Assembly: GCA_018054005.1 (NCBI GenBank)
Contig: JAGPKI010000011.1
Span: 8,091 to 14,243, forward strand
Reading direction: 5' to 3'
Source of the DNA: Caldisericia bacterium
GTDB lineage: Bacteria; Caldisericota; Caldisericia; UBA6126; JAGPKI01
Length of the DNA: 6,153 nucleotides
In this document: positions 1 to 5,320 of the stretch, piece by piece
Layout: each line of letters begins with the position of its first letter
Position numbering within the stretch: the first letter of the stretch is position 1
Translations under genes and position numbers: made by a program
Notes under the pieces: model-generated
Databases searched by the model: none
The model's input: the letters and a program-made list of their open reading frames with translations, nothing else
What the model was told of the DNA's origin: nothing

Positions 1-30
1 ATGAAAAAAATAGTCAAAAATGAGACAGGA

Positions 31-121
31 AGATGGCAGAAATGGCAAAAAAAGGGGCGGGAATGAAAAAAAGCACAGGATGACAAAAAGAGCACAGAAT
101 GGCAAAAAGACAGATGAAGAG
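31..121. repeat. Degenerate short tandem repeats, 19-bp unit
   Basis: Two adjacent 19-bp units are visible at 72-90 (AGCACAGGATGACAAAAAG) and 91-109 (AGCACAGAATGGCAAAAAG), identical at 17 of 19 positions. Partial units flank them: GATGGCAGAAATGGCAAAAA at about 33-52, GGGAATGAAAAAAAG at about 59-73 and ACAGATGAAG at 111-120. On the minus strand the core reads CTTTTTGYCATYCTG. That resembles the GTCATTCTG / GTCATTCCCGC starts of dispersed intergenic repeats found in many bacteria; the comparison is from memory and unverified. No regularly spaced CRISPR-type repeat/spacer architecture is present. Confidence 0.6.
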
Positions 122-126
122 TTTCT

Positions 127-407
127 TCATAAATTGTTCACTAATACCGCGCTTTCTAAATGACAAGGAAAAATGTTAATTAAAGAGACTTTTTTCAAGA
201 AGTAGTTATCTTCAGTTGCAAAATTAGGAGACAAATATTCAATTAAAGATCTAATGGCATTTCTGCCACAATAAGGTATAAAAATAATATTTTTCGTGTA
301 TCTCTTGAATAACTAAACTGTCTAAATTCTTTACTAAATACAATCTTATAATTCCTCTGAAAACCAAAAACTCCAAAATTATATTTGGTTAAGAGATTAA
401 ATTTTGA
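127..407 (-). pseudogene. Possible decayed reading frame, unrecognised
   Basis: On the minus strand, 407-243 is open for about 54 codons with no ATG near its upstream end. A second frame, 312-127, is open for 61 codons and ends in TGA (129-127). The two overlap and could be joined by one frameshift at the A-rich run near 289-294, giving roughly 90 residues that include IPYCGRNAIRSLIEYLSPN. Upstream, the first frame stays open to about 487 apart from one TAA at 410-408. In DNA this AT-rich, two such long open stretches are somewhat unexpected by chance, but not strongly so. I recognise no family, and no ribosome binding site or plausible start is visible. Treat it as a candidate gene remnant only. 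Confidence 0.22.
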
Positions 408-474
408 TTATTTAGAAATAGGCACAAGAAAAGGATTAATGTTATTACTTTCATGCTTGTGTTGTGGCAGAAAT
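259..474. repeat. 13-bp perfect inverted repeat enclosing 190 bp
   Basis: ATTTCTGCCACAA at 259-271 is the exact reverse complement of TTGTGGCAGAAAT at 462-474. Ten bases of the same motif (TGGCAGAAAT) occur a third time at 34-43, at the edge of the tandem-repeat array. The arms could be termini of a small decayed transposable element of about 216 bp. I see no target-site duplication in the flanks (ATGGC on the left, AATATG on the right) and no transposase, so the mobile-element reading is weak while the repeat itself is certain. Confidence 0.5.
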
Positions 475-646
475 AATATGAAGTGTTATAGAGGGATAAT
501 ATTCAAATAAATAATATATTAAAAATGTTCTCATTTAAAGGGACAGGTCAGAGAAAATATATTATATAAATTCACTTTTTAATCATAATAAATGATTGAT
601 GAAAATAAATTTAAAAAGAAAGTTAAAAAAAACAATATAATTTAAT

Positions 647-675
647 TTGTTTTTGCAAGCAATATAACATATATT
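647..675 (+). promoter_or_regulatory. Candidate promoter for tRNA-Arg/ftsQ
   Basis: TTGTTT (647-652) and TATATT (670-675) are separated by 17 bp. The -10 box matches TATAAT at 5 of 6 positions; the -35 box keeps only the TTG core. Transcription would start near 682, about 8 nt before the mature tRNA 5' end, which is a typical spacing for a tRNA gene. The surroundings are very AT-rich, so chance matches are easy. A TATTAT at 672-677 is an alternative -10. Confidence 0.4.
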
Positions 676-689
676 ATTTAAAAATTGTT

Positions 690-762
690 GTGCCCGTAGC
701 TTAATGGATAAAGCATCGGCCCCCGGAGCCGAGGAGTGGAGGTTCAATTCCTCTCGGGCACG
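690..762 (+). tRNA. tRNA-Arg (anticodon CCG) with C33
   Basis: All four helices can be drawn. The acceptor is GTGCCCG (690-696) with CGGGCAC (755-761), and the D stem is GCTT (699-702) with AAGC (711-714). The anticodon stem is TCGGC (716-720) with GCCGA (728-732). The variable loop is GGAGT, and the T stem (738-742 with 750-754) closes the loop TTCAATT. The anticodon CCG at 723-725 reads CGG, and the base at position 20 is A (708), a known arginine identity element. The discriminator base is G762 and CCA is not encoded, so CCA must be added after transcription. The anticodon loop is CCCCGGA, which places C rather than the near-universal U at position 33. Everything else looks functional. The gene lies immediately upstream of ftsQ and probably shares its transcript. 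Confidence 0.93.
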
Positions 763-766
763 AGGA
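762..766 (+). promoter_or_regulatory. ftsQ Shine-Dalgarno overlapping tRNA 3' end
   Basis: GAGGA at 762-766 sits 5 nt before the ATG at 772 and is the only purine-rich site close to that start. Its first base is the tRNA discriminator G762. Cutting the co-transcript after the discriminator would leave ftsQ mRNA with a 9-nt leader starting AGGA, which shortens the ribosome binding site. Confidence 0.6.
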
Positions 767-771
767 AAATT

Positions 772-1476
772 ATGAAAAGATTTAAATTTTTTGTATTTTT
801 AGTTCTATCAATAGTTATAATTATTTTTATTAATAGTGAAGTTATATTTTTGCCTCTATTTGAGGTTAATGCACCTGATAGCATAGCTACAAAAGTAAAA
901 GATGAAATCAGTAAATCTTCATTCATGGGTTTAACTTTCAAGTGGAAAATTAAAAATAACAAAATTGAAGAAAAAATTAGAAATATCGAAAGGGTATCTC
1001 TTAAGAAAAAAGGTTTTTTAAAATGGGAAATAGATATTGTTCAAGAAGTATGTAATTATATTATCAAACTTAATGGATATCCTTTGAGTATTGACAAAGA
1101 AGGATTTTTGATTAACGAAAATATAAATAATGATACCAATAATAATTCTTTATCTGTTTTTATTGTGAATGTGAAATCAAAAAATGATGCAAAAGTAATT
1201 TACAATGACCATGTAAGACCATTTTTACTTTATATTAATTTAGCAAAAAGCAAATTTTATCCAATGATTTCAGAAATAAACTTTGATGATACCTTTGGAC
1301 TCAGTTTTATGTCTTACGATAAAAAAAGAATAATAATAGGTTACAGAAAAGATTATAATATTATTGAAGATATTTTTTTTAAGGTCAAAAATCTATTGAA
1401 AGAGAAAAACGAATATAATAATTATAGTGAATTGGATTTTAGATTTAAAAATAGGATAATATGCAGAAAAAAATGA
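772..1476 (+). CDS. ftsQ: Cell division protein FtsQ/DivIB
   Basis: This is a divisome scaffold that links early ring components to septal peptidoglycan synthesis through its extracytoplasmic domain. The 234-residue product has a short basic start (MKRFK), one transmembrane segment at about residues 6-26, and a POTRA-like domain at about 28-97 that includes the pattern IRNIERVSLKKKG. A beta domain follows, with the FtsQ-like stretch YPLSIDKEGFLI at about 103-114. The C-terminal LDFRFKNRIIC (221-231) matches the FtsQ 'DLRf.nrv' end motif. The length is typical of the family. The ATG at 772 is chosen because it has GAGGA 5 nt upstream and starts directly before the membrane helix. A longer frame beginning at 736 would run through the tRNA and is rejected. 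The gene lies between tRNA-Arg and ftsZ; no ftsA intervenes. Sequence conservation is low, as usual for FtsQ, so the call rests on domain order, end motif and context. Confidence 0.85.
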   Translation: MKRFKFFVFLVLSIVIIIFINSEVIFLPLFEVNAPDSIATKVKDEISKSSFMGLTFKWKIKNNKIEEKIRNIERVSLKKKGFLKWEIDIVQEVCNYIIKLNGYPLSIDKEGFLINENINNDTNNNSLSVFIVNVKSKNDAKVIYNDHVRPFLLYINLAKSKFYPMISEINFDDTFGLSFMSYDKKRIIIGYRKDYNIIEDIFFKVKNLLKEKNEYNNYSELDFRFKNRIICRKK

Positions 1477-1484
1477 TTTATTTC

Positions 1485-1512
1485 TTGATTTTATGTTTTT
1501 AATTGTTATTAT
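1485..1512 (+). promoter_or_regulatory. Candidate ftsZ promoter
   Basis: TTGATT (1485-1490), a 16-bp spacer and TATTAT (1507-1512) lie in the ftsQ-ftsZ gap. The -35 box matches consensus at 4 of 6 positions and the -10 box at 5 of 6. Transcription would begin near 1519, giving a leader of about 40 nt that contains the strong AAAGGAGAT ribosome binding site (1546-1554). This would let ftsZ be expressed independently of the tRNA/ftsQ transcript. AT-richness keeps confidence moderate. Confidence 0.38.
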
Positions 1513-1559
1513 TTATGAAATTATACCCATCATGTTTATATTTGGAAAGGAGATAAAAA

Positions 1560-2630
1560 ATGTTAAATGAGTTGGATCCTTGGACTCATACAAAAGCTAC
1601 TCTTAAAGTTATAGGCGTAGGTGGAGGCGGAACAAATGCTGTAAATAGAATGATTCAGTGTGGAATTACTGGTGTTGAATTTATTGCAGTTAACACTGAT
1701 GTTCAAGCATTAAGTATATCGCTTGCTCCTACAAAAATCCAAATAGGACCAAAAATTACAAAAGGATTAGGTGCTGGCTCTGTAGCAGATCTTGGAGAAA
1801 AAGCCGCTTTAGAGAGCGAAGAAATAATAAGAGAAGTTCTCAACGGAACTGATTTACTTTTTTTGACTACTGGTATGGGTGGTGGTACTGGCACAGGTGC
1901 TAGTCCTGTAATTGCTAAAATAGCAAAAGAAATGGGTATTCTCACAATCGCTATAGTTACAAAACCTTTTTATTTTGAAGGTGAAAGAAGAGCGAAAGTT
2001 GCTGAAGAAGGAATTGTTAAACTTAAAAACCACGTTGATACACTTATTACTTTATGCAACGACAGACTTTTACAAGTTTCTACTAAATCAACCTCACTAA
2101 CAGAAGCTTTTCTTTTAGCAGATGACATACTCAGGCAGGGAGTTCAGGGTATATCGGATATTATAAATGTTCCTGGATTAGTAAATGTTGATTTTGCAGA
2201 TATAAAAACTATTATAAAAGATGCAGGTAGTGCGTGGATGGGCATCGGTACTGCAAAAGGAGAAAACAGAGCAGTTGAAGCAGCAAAAAGAGCAATTAAT
2301 AGTAAACTACTTGAAAATAATATTCAAGGAGCAAAAGGGCTTCTCTTTAATATGACTGGAGGAAAAGGTCTTACTATTACCGATGTTAACGAAGCAGCAA
2401 AGATAATAACAAATTCAGTTCATAAGGATGCTTTAAAAATTTGGGGAGCTGTAATACAAGATGATATGGATGAAGAAATAAAAATAACAGTTATTGCTAC
2501 TGGTTTTGACCATCATAAACAAATATTACCAGACGATGAATTTAAAGTAAATTCAAATGAAGAAGATAAGGATGATAGAGAAAGTTTTATCGATATACCA
2601 TTTTATTTAAAAAAGAGATTGGAACAATGA
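1560..2630 (+). CDS. ftsZ: Cell division GTPase FtsZ
   Basis: This is the tubulin-like GTPase that polymerises into the cytokinetic ring on the inner face of the membrane. The 356-residue length is usual. The N-terminal nucleotide-binding domain has VIGVGGGGTNAVNRM (17-31) and the tubulin signature GGGTGTG (107-113). It also has TKPFYFEGERR (134-144) and NDRLL (167-171). The T7 synergy loop is NVDFAD (209-214), with both acidic residues needed to complete the GTPase site of the next subunit. The C-terminal domain ends in ITVIATGFD (309-317). A short acidic linker of about 25 residues leads to the C-terminal peptide FIDIPFYLKKR (343-353), the docking site for SepF, FtsA and other partners. The T3 loop reads GLGAGSVADLG (69-79) instead of the common GLGAG.NPE.G. 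The start is fixed by AAAGGAGAT 5 nt upstream. The stop lies 7 nt before the HlyD-like gene. Confidence 0.98.
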   Translation: MLNELDPWTHTKATLKVIGVGGGGTNAVNRMIQCGITGVEFIAVNTDVQALSISLAPTKIQIGPKITKGLGAGSVADLGEKAALESEEIIREVLNGTDLLFLTTGMGGGTGTGASPVIAKIAKEMGILTIAIVTKPFYFEGERRAKVAEEGIVKLKNHVDTLITLCNDRLLQVSTKSTSLTEAFLLADDILRQGVQGISDIINVPGLVNVDFADIKTIIKDAGSAWMGIGTAKGENRAVEAAKRAINSKLLENNIQGAKGLLFNMTGGKGLTITDVNEAAKIITNSVHKDALKIWGAVIQDDMDEEIKITVIATGFDHHKQILPDDEFKVNSNEEDKDDRESFIDIPFYLKKRLEQ

Positions 2631-2637
2631 TATAGTA

Positions 2638-3576
2638 ATGAAAAAAAAGCTTTCTACATTTAACTATATTTTTGGATTAGTGATGGTTTTAATTGCTGCA
2701 GGTATCTTATATTATGTATTTAATGATTTCTCTTTTAGTCAAACACCGGAAACCACTTATGCGGAACTTCAAAGAATTGAAATATCATATCCTGCATCAG
2801 GTTTTATTGCAAAAGACGAGAAAATATACTATGCAGAGACAGATGGAAAAGTAAAAAGATTGATAGAGCCAGGTGAAATAGTAAAAAAAGACACTGAAAT
2901 AGTCCAAATTATTAAAAATGACGGAACGAATGTTTCTGTAAAAGCTCAAAATGGTGGTCTTGTCACTTATATAATTGATAATTGCGAGGATAAATATAAA
3001 GTTAATAATATAGATAAATTACTGATTTCAGAAATATTAGAGCCACCTGTAAGGCAAGAAAGAATAGCAGATGGTGATGTAGTTAAAAAGGGTGATTTTA
3101 TTTTTAAAATTGTTGGTAATGACAAAATTAGCTATATTTTGGTATTCGATAATGAAGAAAAACAAAAAATTAATGAGAATAAAGAATTAGTTTTCGCAGT
3201 TGAATACCCTGTAAATATGCTAATAAATGGAAAAATTGAAAAATTACAAGACAGAGAAGACAATAAATGTTTGGCTGTTTTTTCGACTGAATATTATATT
3301 GATACTCTACTAAATTGGAGAAAAATTTCTGGTAGATTTGTCTTTGGTACCACTACTGCTTCATATTTGCCAATTACTTCGTTGACTAAAAATGAAAAAG
3401 GCGAAGATATAGTTTATATTAAAAATGCTTCAGGTTTGCCAGAAGCTTTAAAAGTAACTGTTCTTGGAAAAGATTATTCGCGAAATAATTATATAGTTCA
3501 AGGACTTAAAAAATTTGAAGAAGTGTATTGTGATGCTAACCTTGCAAAAGAGAAATTAAGCAAAGAAAGTAAATGA
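2638..3576 (+). CDS. HlyD-like membrane-anchored protein
   Basis: This 312-residue protein has a short basic N terminus, one membrane helix at about residues 9-29, and an extracytoplasmic body. Residues about 50-110 look like a barrel-sandwich (biotinyl/lipoyl-like) domain: GFIAKDEKIYYAETDGKVKR is followed by EPGEIVKKDTEIVQI. A second similar hairpin, DGDVVKKGDFIFKIV, lies at about 145-159. The C-terminal part (about 240-300), with LPITSLTKNEKGEDIVYI and YIVQGLKKFEEVY, resembles the membrane-proximal domain of periplasmic adaptor proteins. The long coiled-coil hairpin of true HlyD/AcrA adaptors is missing, and no transporter or outer-membrane channel gene is nearby. Similar HlyD-type genes beside yggS-sepF are, from memory, common in Clostridia. 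A role in division or envelope assembly is inferred from position only. Its start is 7 nt after the ftsZ stop with no good ribosome binding site, and its end overlaps yggS by 4 nt, so translational coupling is likely. Confidence 0.7.
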   Translation: MKKKLSTFNYIFGLVMVLIAAGILYYVFNDFSFSQTPETTYAELQRIEISYPASGFIAKDEKIYYAETDGKVKRLIEPGEIVKKDTEIVQIIKNDGTNVSVKAQNGGLVTYIIDNCEDKYKVNNIDKLLISEILEPPVRQERIADGDVVKKGDFIFKIVGNDKISYILVFDNEEKQKINENKELVFAVEYPVNMLINGKIEKLQDREDNKCLAVFSTEYYIDTLLNWRKISGRFVFGTTTASYLPITSLTKNEKGEDIVYIKNASGLPEALKVTVLGKDYSRNNYIVQGLKKFEEVYCDANLAKEKLSKESK

Positions 3577-4283
3577 TAAATACTGAAAGCAACCTTATTA
3601 AGAAAAGAATTGAATCCCTTAAGAGAAACATCAAAGAGATAGCTCAAAATTGTGGAAGAAATGATCAGGATATAAAAATTATGGCAGTAACTAAAGGAGT
3701 TGATCCTTCACTAATTTTAGAAGTTTACAAAGAGGGTATTGATTTATTCGGAGAAAGTTACTTTCAAGAAGCATCTAAAAAATTAGATTATCTGTATGAT
3801 AATTCGCACTTAAATAAAAAAAACTTCCACTTTATTGGACATCTTCAAAAAAATAAAACGAGTAAAGCAATAAGTTATTTTTCAAGCATTGATTCTATTG
3901 ATTCAATAGAATTATGTGAATTAATTTCCAGAAAAGCCTCTAAAAATAATATTACTGTAGATGTTATGATCGAAGTTAAGACTTCTTACGAAGAAACAAA
4001 ATATGGTTTATTTCCCGAAGATATTAATAACATTGTTAGTAATTTAATTAAATTACCTAATATTAATTTAATTGGTGTTATGACAATAGCTCCCCTTAAA
4101 GCTACTCAAGACTTAATAAGAGATTGTTTTAGAAGATTATTTAAAGTTTGGGAGGAGATTAATAAATTATATAATTTAAAACTTCCATATATATCGATGG
4201 GAATGAGCGATGATTATAAAATTGCCATAGAAGAGGGTTCTACAATGCTGCGGATTGGAAGAGCAATATTTGGAAGGAGTTAA
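3573..4283 (+). CDS. yggS: PLP-binding protein YggS/YlmE (PLPBP)
   Basis: This is a cytoplasmic pyridoxal 5'-phosphate-binding protein of the YggS/PROSC family. The family buffers PLP and affects amino-acid and keto-acid balance; no catalytic reaction is established. The 236-residue product covers a complete single-domain alanine-racemase-like barrel. The PLP lysine is K41 in IMAVTKG (36-42). Further family motifs are FHFIGHLQKNK (85-95), SIDSIELCELISRKA, VKTSYEETKYGL, LIGVMTIAP and MGMSDDYKIAI (209-219). The phosphate-binding end is GSTMLRIGRAIFG (222-234). The common GENRVQE motif appears as GESYFQE, with Ser for Asn. The start codon shares ATGA with the stop of the HlyD-like gene, so translation is probably coupled. 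The last codons contain the ribosome binding site of sepF. In Firmicutes ylmE-sepF adjacency is well known, which supports the assignment. Confidence 0.96.
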   Translation: MINTESNLIKKRIESLKRNIKEIAQNCGRNDQDIKIMAVTKGVDPSLILEVYKEGIDLFGESYFQEASKKLDYLYDNSHLNKKNFHFIGHLQKNKTSKAISYFSSIDSIDSIELCELISRKASKNNITVDVMIEVKTSYEETKYGLFPEDINNIVSNLIKLPNINLIGVMTIAPLKATQDLIRDCFRRLFKVWEEINKLYNLKLPYISMGMSDDYKIAIEEGSTMLRIGRAIFGRS

Positions 4284-4286
4284 AAT

Positions 4287-4739
4287 ATGAAAAATATTTT
4301 AGATTGGTTTTATAAATTATTGGGCGTTGAATTAGACGAAGAAAACGAATCTATTGAAGATGACACAAAAGTTGAAGATGTAAAACCTGTAAACAAAAAA
4401 CAACAACCAAAATACACTAAACAAGTATCTGAATTTAAGACTGTAGTTGTTGTATCTCTAACTCCAAAAGTTAAGGAAGATGCAAGAAGAGCTGTAAATT
4501 TCCTAAAAGAAAACAGGTTGATAATTGTTGATTTTGAGAACGGCGATGCCGACAGAACAATATTATCTTATTTTGTTGCTTATTTATCAGGGGCAGTGGA
4601 TGCATTGGGCGGAGTAGCAGATAAATTTGGTGAATACGTATATCTTTTTACACCTCCTGGTGTAAATATTTCAAGGGAACAAAAGAAGGATATTTTAAGT
4701 GGTTCTAATAATAGCGAAAATCCTCCTTTTATTGAATAG
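4287..4739 (+). CDS. sepF: Cell division protein SepF
   Basis: SepF is a membrane-binding partner of FtsZ that forms curved polymers and supports ring anchoring and septum formation. The 150-residue protein has the family's three parts. Residues 1-14 (MKNILDWFYKLLGV) form an amphipathic membrane-targeting helix. Residues about 15-48 are an acidic then basic flexible linker. The core at about 51-137 carries VVVVSLTPKVKEDARRAVNF, NRLIIVDFENGDADR and FVAYLSGAVDALGGVADKFG, ending with YLFTPPGVNIS. The ribosome binding site AAGGAG (4274-4279) lies inside the end of yggS, 7 nt before the ATG, and the intergenic gap is 3 nt. Because no ftsA lies beside ftsZ here, SepF may be the main membrane tether of FtsZ in this organism. 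That is an inference needing the rest of the genome. Confidence 0.97.
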   Translation: MKNILDWFYKLLGVELDEENESIEDDTKVEDVKPVNKKQQPKYTKQVSEFKTVVVVSLTPKVKEDARRAVNFLKENRLIIVDFENGDADRTILSYFVAYLSGAVDALGGVADKFGEYVYLFTPPGVNISREQKKDILSGSNNSENPPFIE

Positions 4740-4783
4740 AATCCAAATTGATAGAATTTTTGATTAATACCTTTCTATTTTTT
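4735..4783 (+). terminator. Weak terminator-like hairpin after sepF
   Basis: AATAGAA at 4735-4741 and ATAGAA at 4751-4756 can each pair with TTCTATT / TTCTAT at 4773-4779, which runs into T4778-T4783. The stem is only 6-7 bp, entirely AT-rich apart from one G-C pair, and the loop is long. The two left arms form a direct repeat of ATAGAAT 15 nt apart. It could slow or end sepF transcription, or be chance in AT-rich DNA. Confidence 0.2.
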
Positions 4784-4810
4784 AAACTTTTTTCATAAAA
4801 ATATATTTAT

Positions 4811-5320
4811 ATGAGTAAAGATAAGGATTTATTTGAGAATTATTTTATAAAATATAAAGATGATGTTTATAGAGTTGCTTATTATTACACAAGAAACAGT
4901 GATGAAGCTGAAGATCTTGTACAAGATACTTTTATCAGGGCTTATAAATTTTTTTCAAAGTTTAAAAAGAATACTAACTTTAAATCCTGGATACTAAAAA
5001 TTATGCGAAATATTTATATAACTAAAAGCAAAAAGAAAAGCAAAGAAAATAATATTAAAAATCATGAAGTAGATATTTCTAAAAATTATTCTTTGGAAAA
5101 TGACTATCTTGATAGCATTACCATTTCTGACATTAGAGATGCTATACTTATGCTTCCAAGAGAGTTCCGAGAAGTAATAATTTTATCGGATATCTCGGGA
5201 CTTATGTATGAAGATATTGCAAAAATAATTAAGGTTCCTGTTGGAACAGTAAGGTCACGCTTACATAGGGGTAGGTTAATTCTTAAAGAGAGGCTTAAAG
5301 AAAAGTATGATACTGACTAA
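4811..5320 (+). CDS. ECF-type RNA polymerase sigma factor
   Basis: This is an alternative sigma factor of the sigma-70 ECF class that would redirect RNA polymerase to a small regulon. The 169-residue product has only regions 2 and 4, as expected. Region 2 (about 8-75) contains YKDDVYRVAYYYTRNSDEAE, LVQDTFIRAYKFFSKF and the promoter-melting helix NFKSWILKIMRNIY (57-70). A lysine- and asparagine-rich linker follows. Region 4 (about 103-165) contains AILMLPREFREVIILSDISG and the helix-turn-helix MYEDIAKIIKVPVGTVRSRL (132-151). The ATG at 4811 gives the usual ECF N-terminal length, but the 40 nt before it are almost pure A/T with no Shine-Dalgarno, unlike ftsZ and sepF. A weak TTGATT (4760-4765), 17-bp spacer, TAAACT (4783-4788) promoter is possible. 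The 3' end overlaps the next gene by 14 nt, which is typical of a sigma/anti-sigma pair. I cannot assign an ECF subgroup. Confidence 0.95.
   Translation: MSKDKDLFENYFIKYKDDVYRVAYYYTRNSDEAEDLVQDTFIRAYKFFSKFKKNTNFKSWILKIMRNIYITKSKKKSKENNIKNHEVDISKNYSLENDYLDSITISDIRDAILMLPREFREVIILSDISGLMYEDIAKIIKVPVGTVRSRLHRGRLILKERLKEKYDTD

Larger units (their letters stand above)
1..646. other. Gene-poor, repeat-bearing flank
   Basis: I see no intact gene in this stretch. The first 120 bases are strongly purine-rich on the plus strand and carry degenerate tandem repeats. From about 160 onward the sequence is AT-rich with many stops in all frames. Small inverted repeats are visible: TGGCA/TGCCA around a 4-nt loop (255-268), AACCAAA/TTTGGTT (362-368 with 384-390), CACAAG/CTTGTG (423-428 with 456-461) and AATCAT/ATGATT (581-586 with 592-597). 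None is followed by a convincing T-run, so none is called a terminator. The mixture looks like a decayed intergenic or mobile-element remnant region; that reading is inference. Confidence 0.6.

Noticed and set aside
1..66. 21-codon ORF starting at the first base of the window
   Set aside because: It is low-complexity, repeat-derived, and its ATG at the window edge is probably coincidental.
31..121. CRISPR array
   Set aside because: Repeats are adjacent 19-mers without spacers of uniform length, and no cas genes are present.
80..163. Small plus-strand ORF of 27 codons starting MTKRAQNGKK
   Set aside because: It begins within the tandem repeats, has no ribosome binding site and no recognisable family.
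540..550. GGGACAGGTCA, reminiscent of REP/RAYT-associated repeats
   Set aside because: Single copy with no palindromic partner or transposase in the window.
736..771. Upstream extension of ftsQ by 12 codons
   Set aside because: It would start inside the tRNA-Arg gene and has no ribosome binding site; the ATG at 772 has GAGGA and fits the membrane-anchor layout.
1515..1556. 13-codon ORF (MKLYPSCLYLERR) before ftsZ as a leader peptide
   Set aside because: No ribosome binding site, no attenuator hairpin, and its end merely overlaps the ftsZ ribosome binding site.
1703..1945. 80-codon minus-strand frame inside ftsZ
   Set aside because: It is a shadow of the conserved FtsZ coding sequence.
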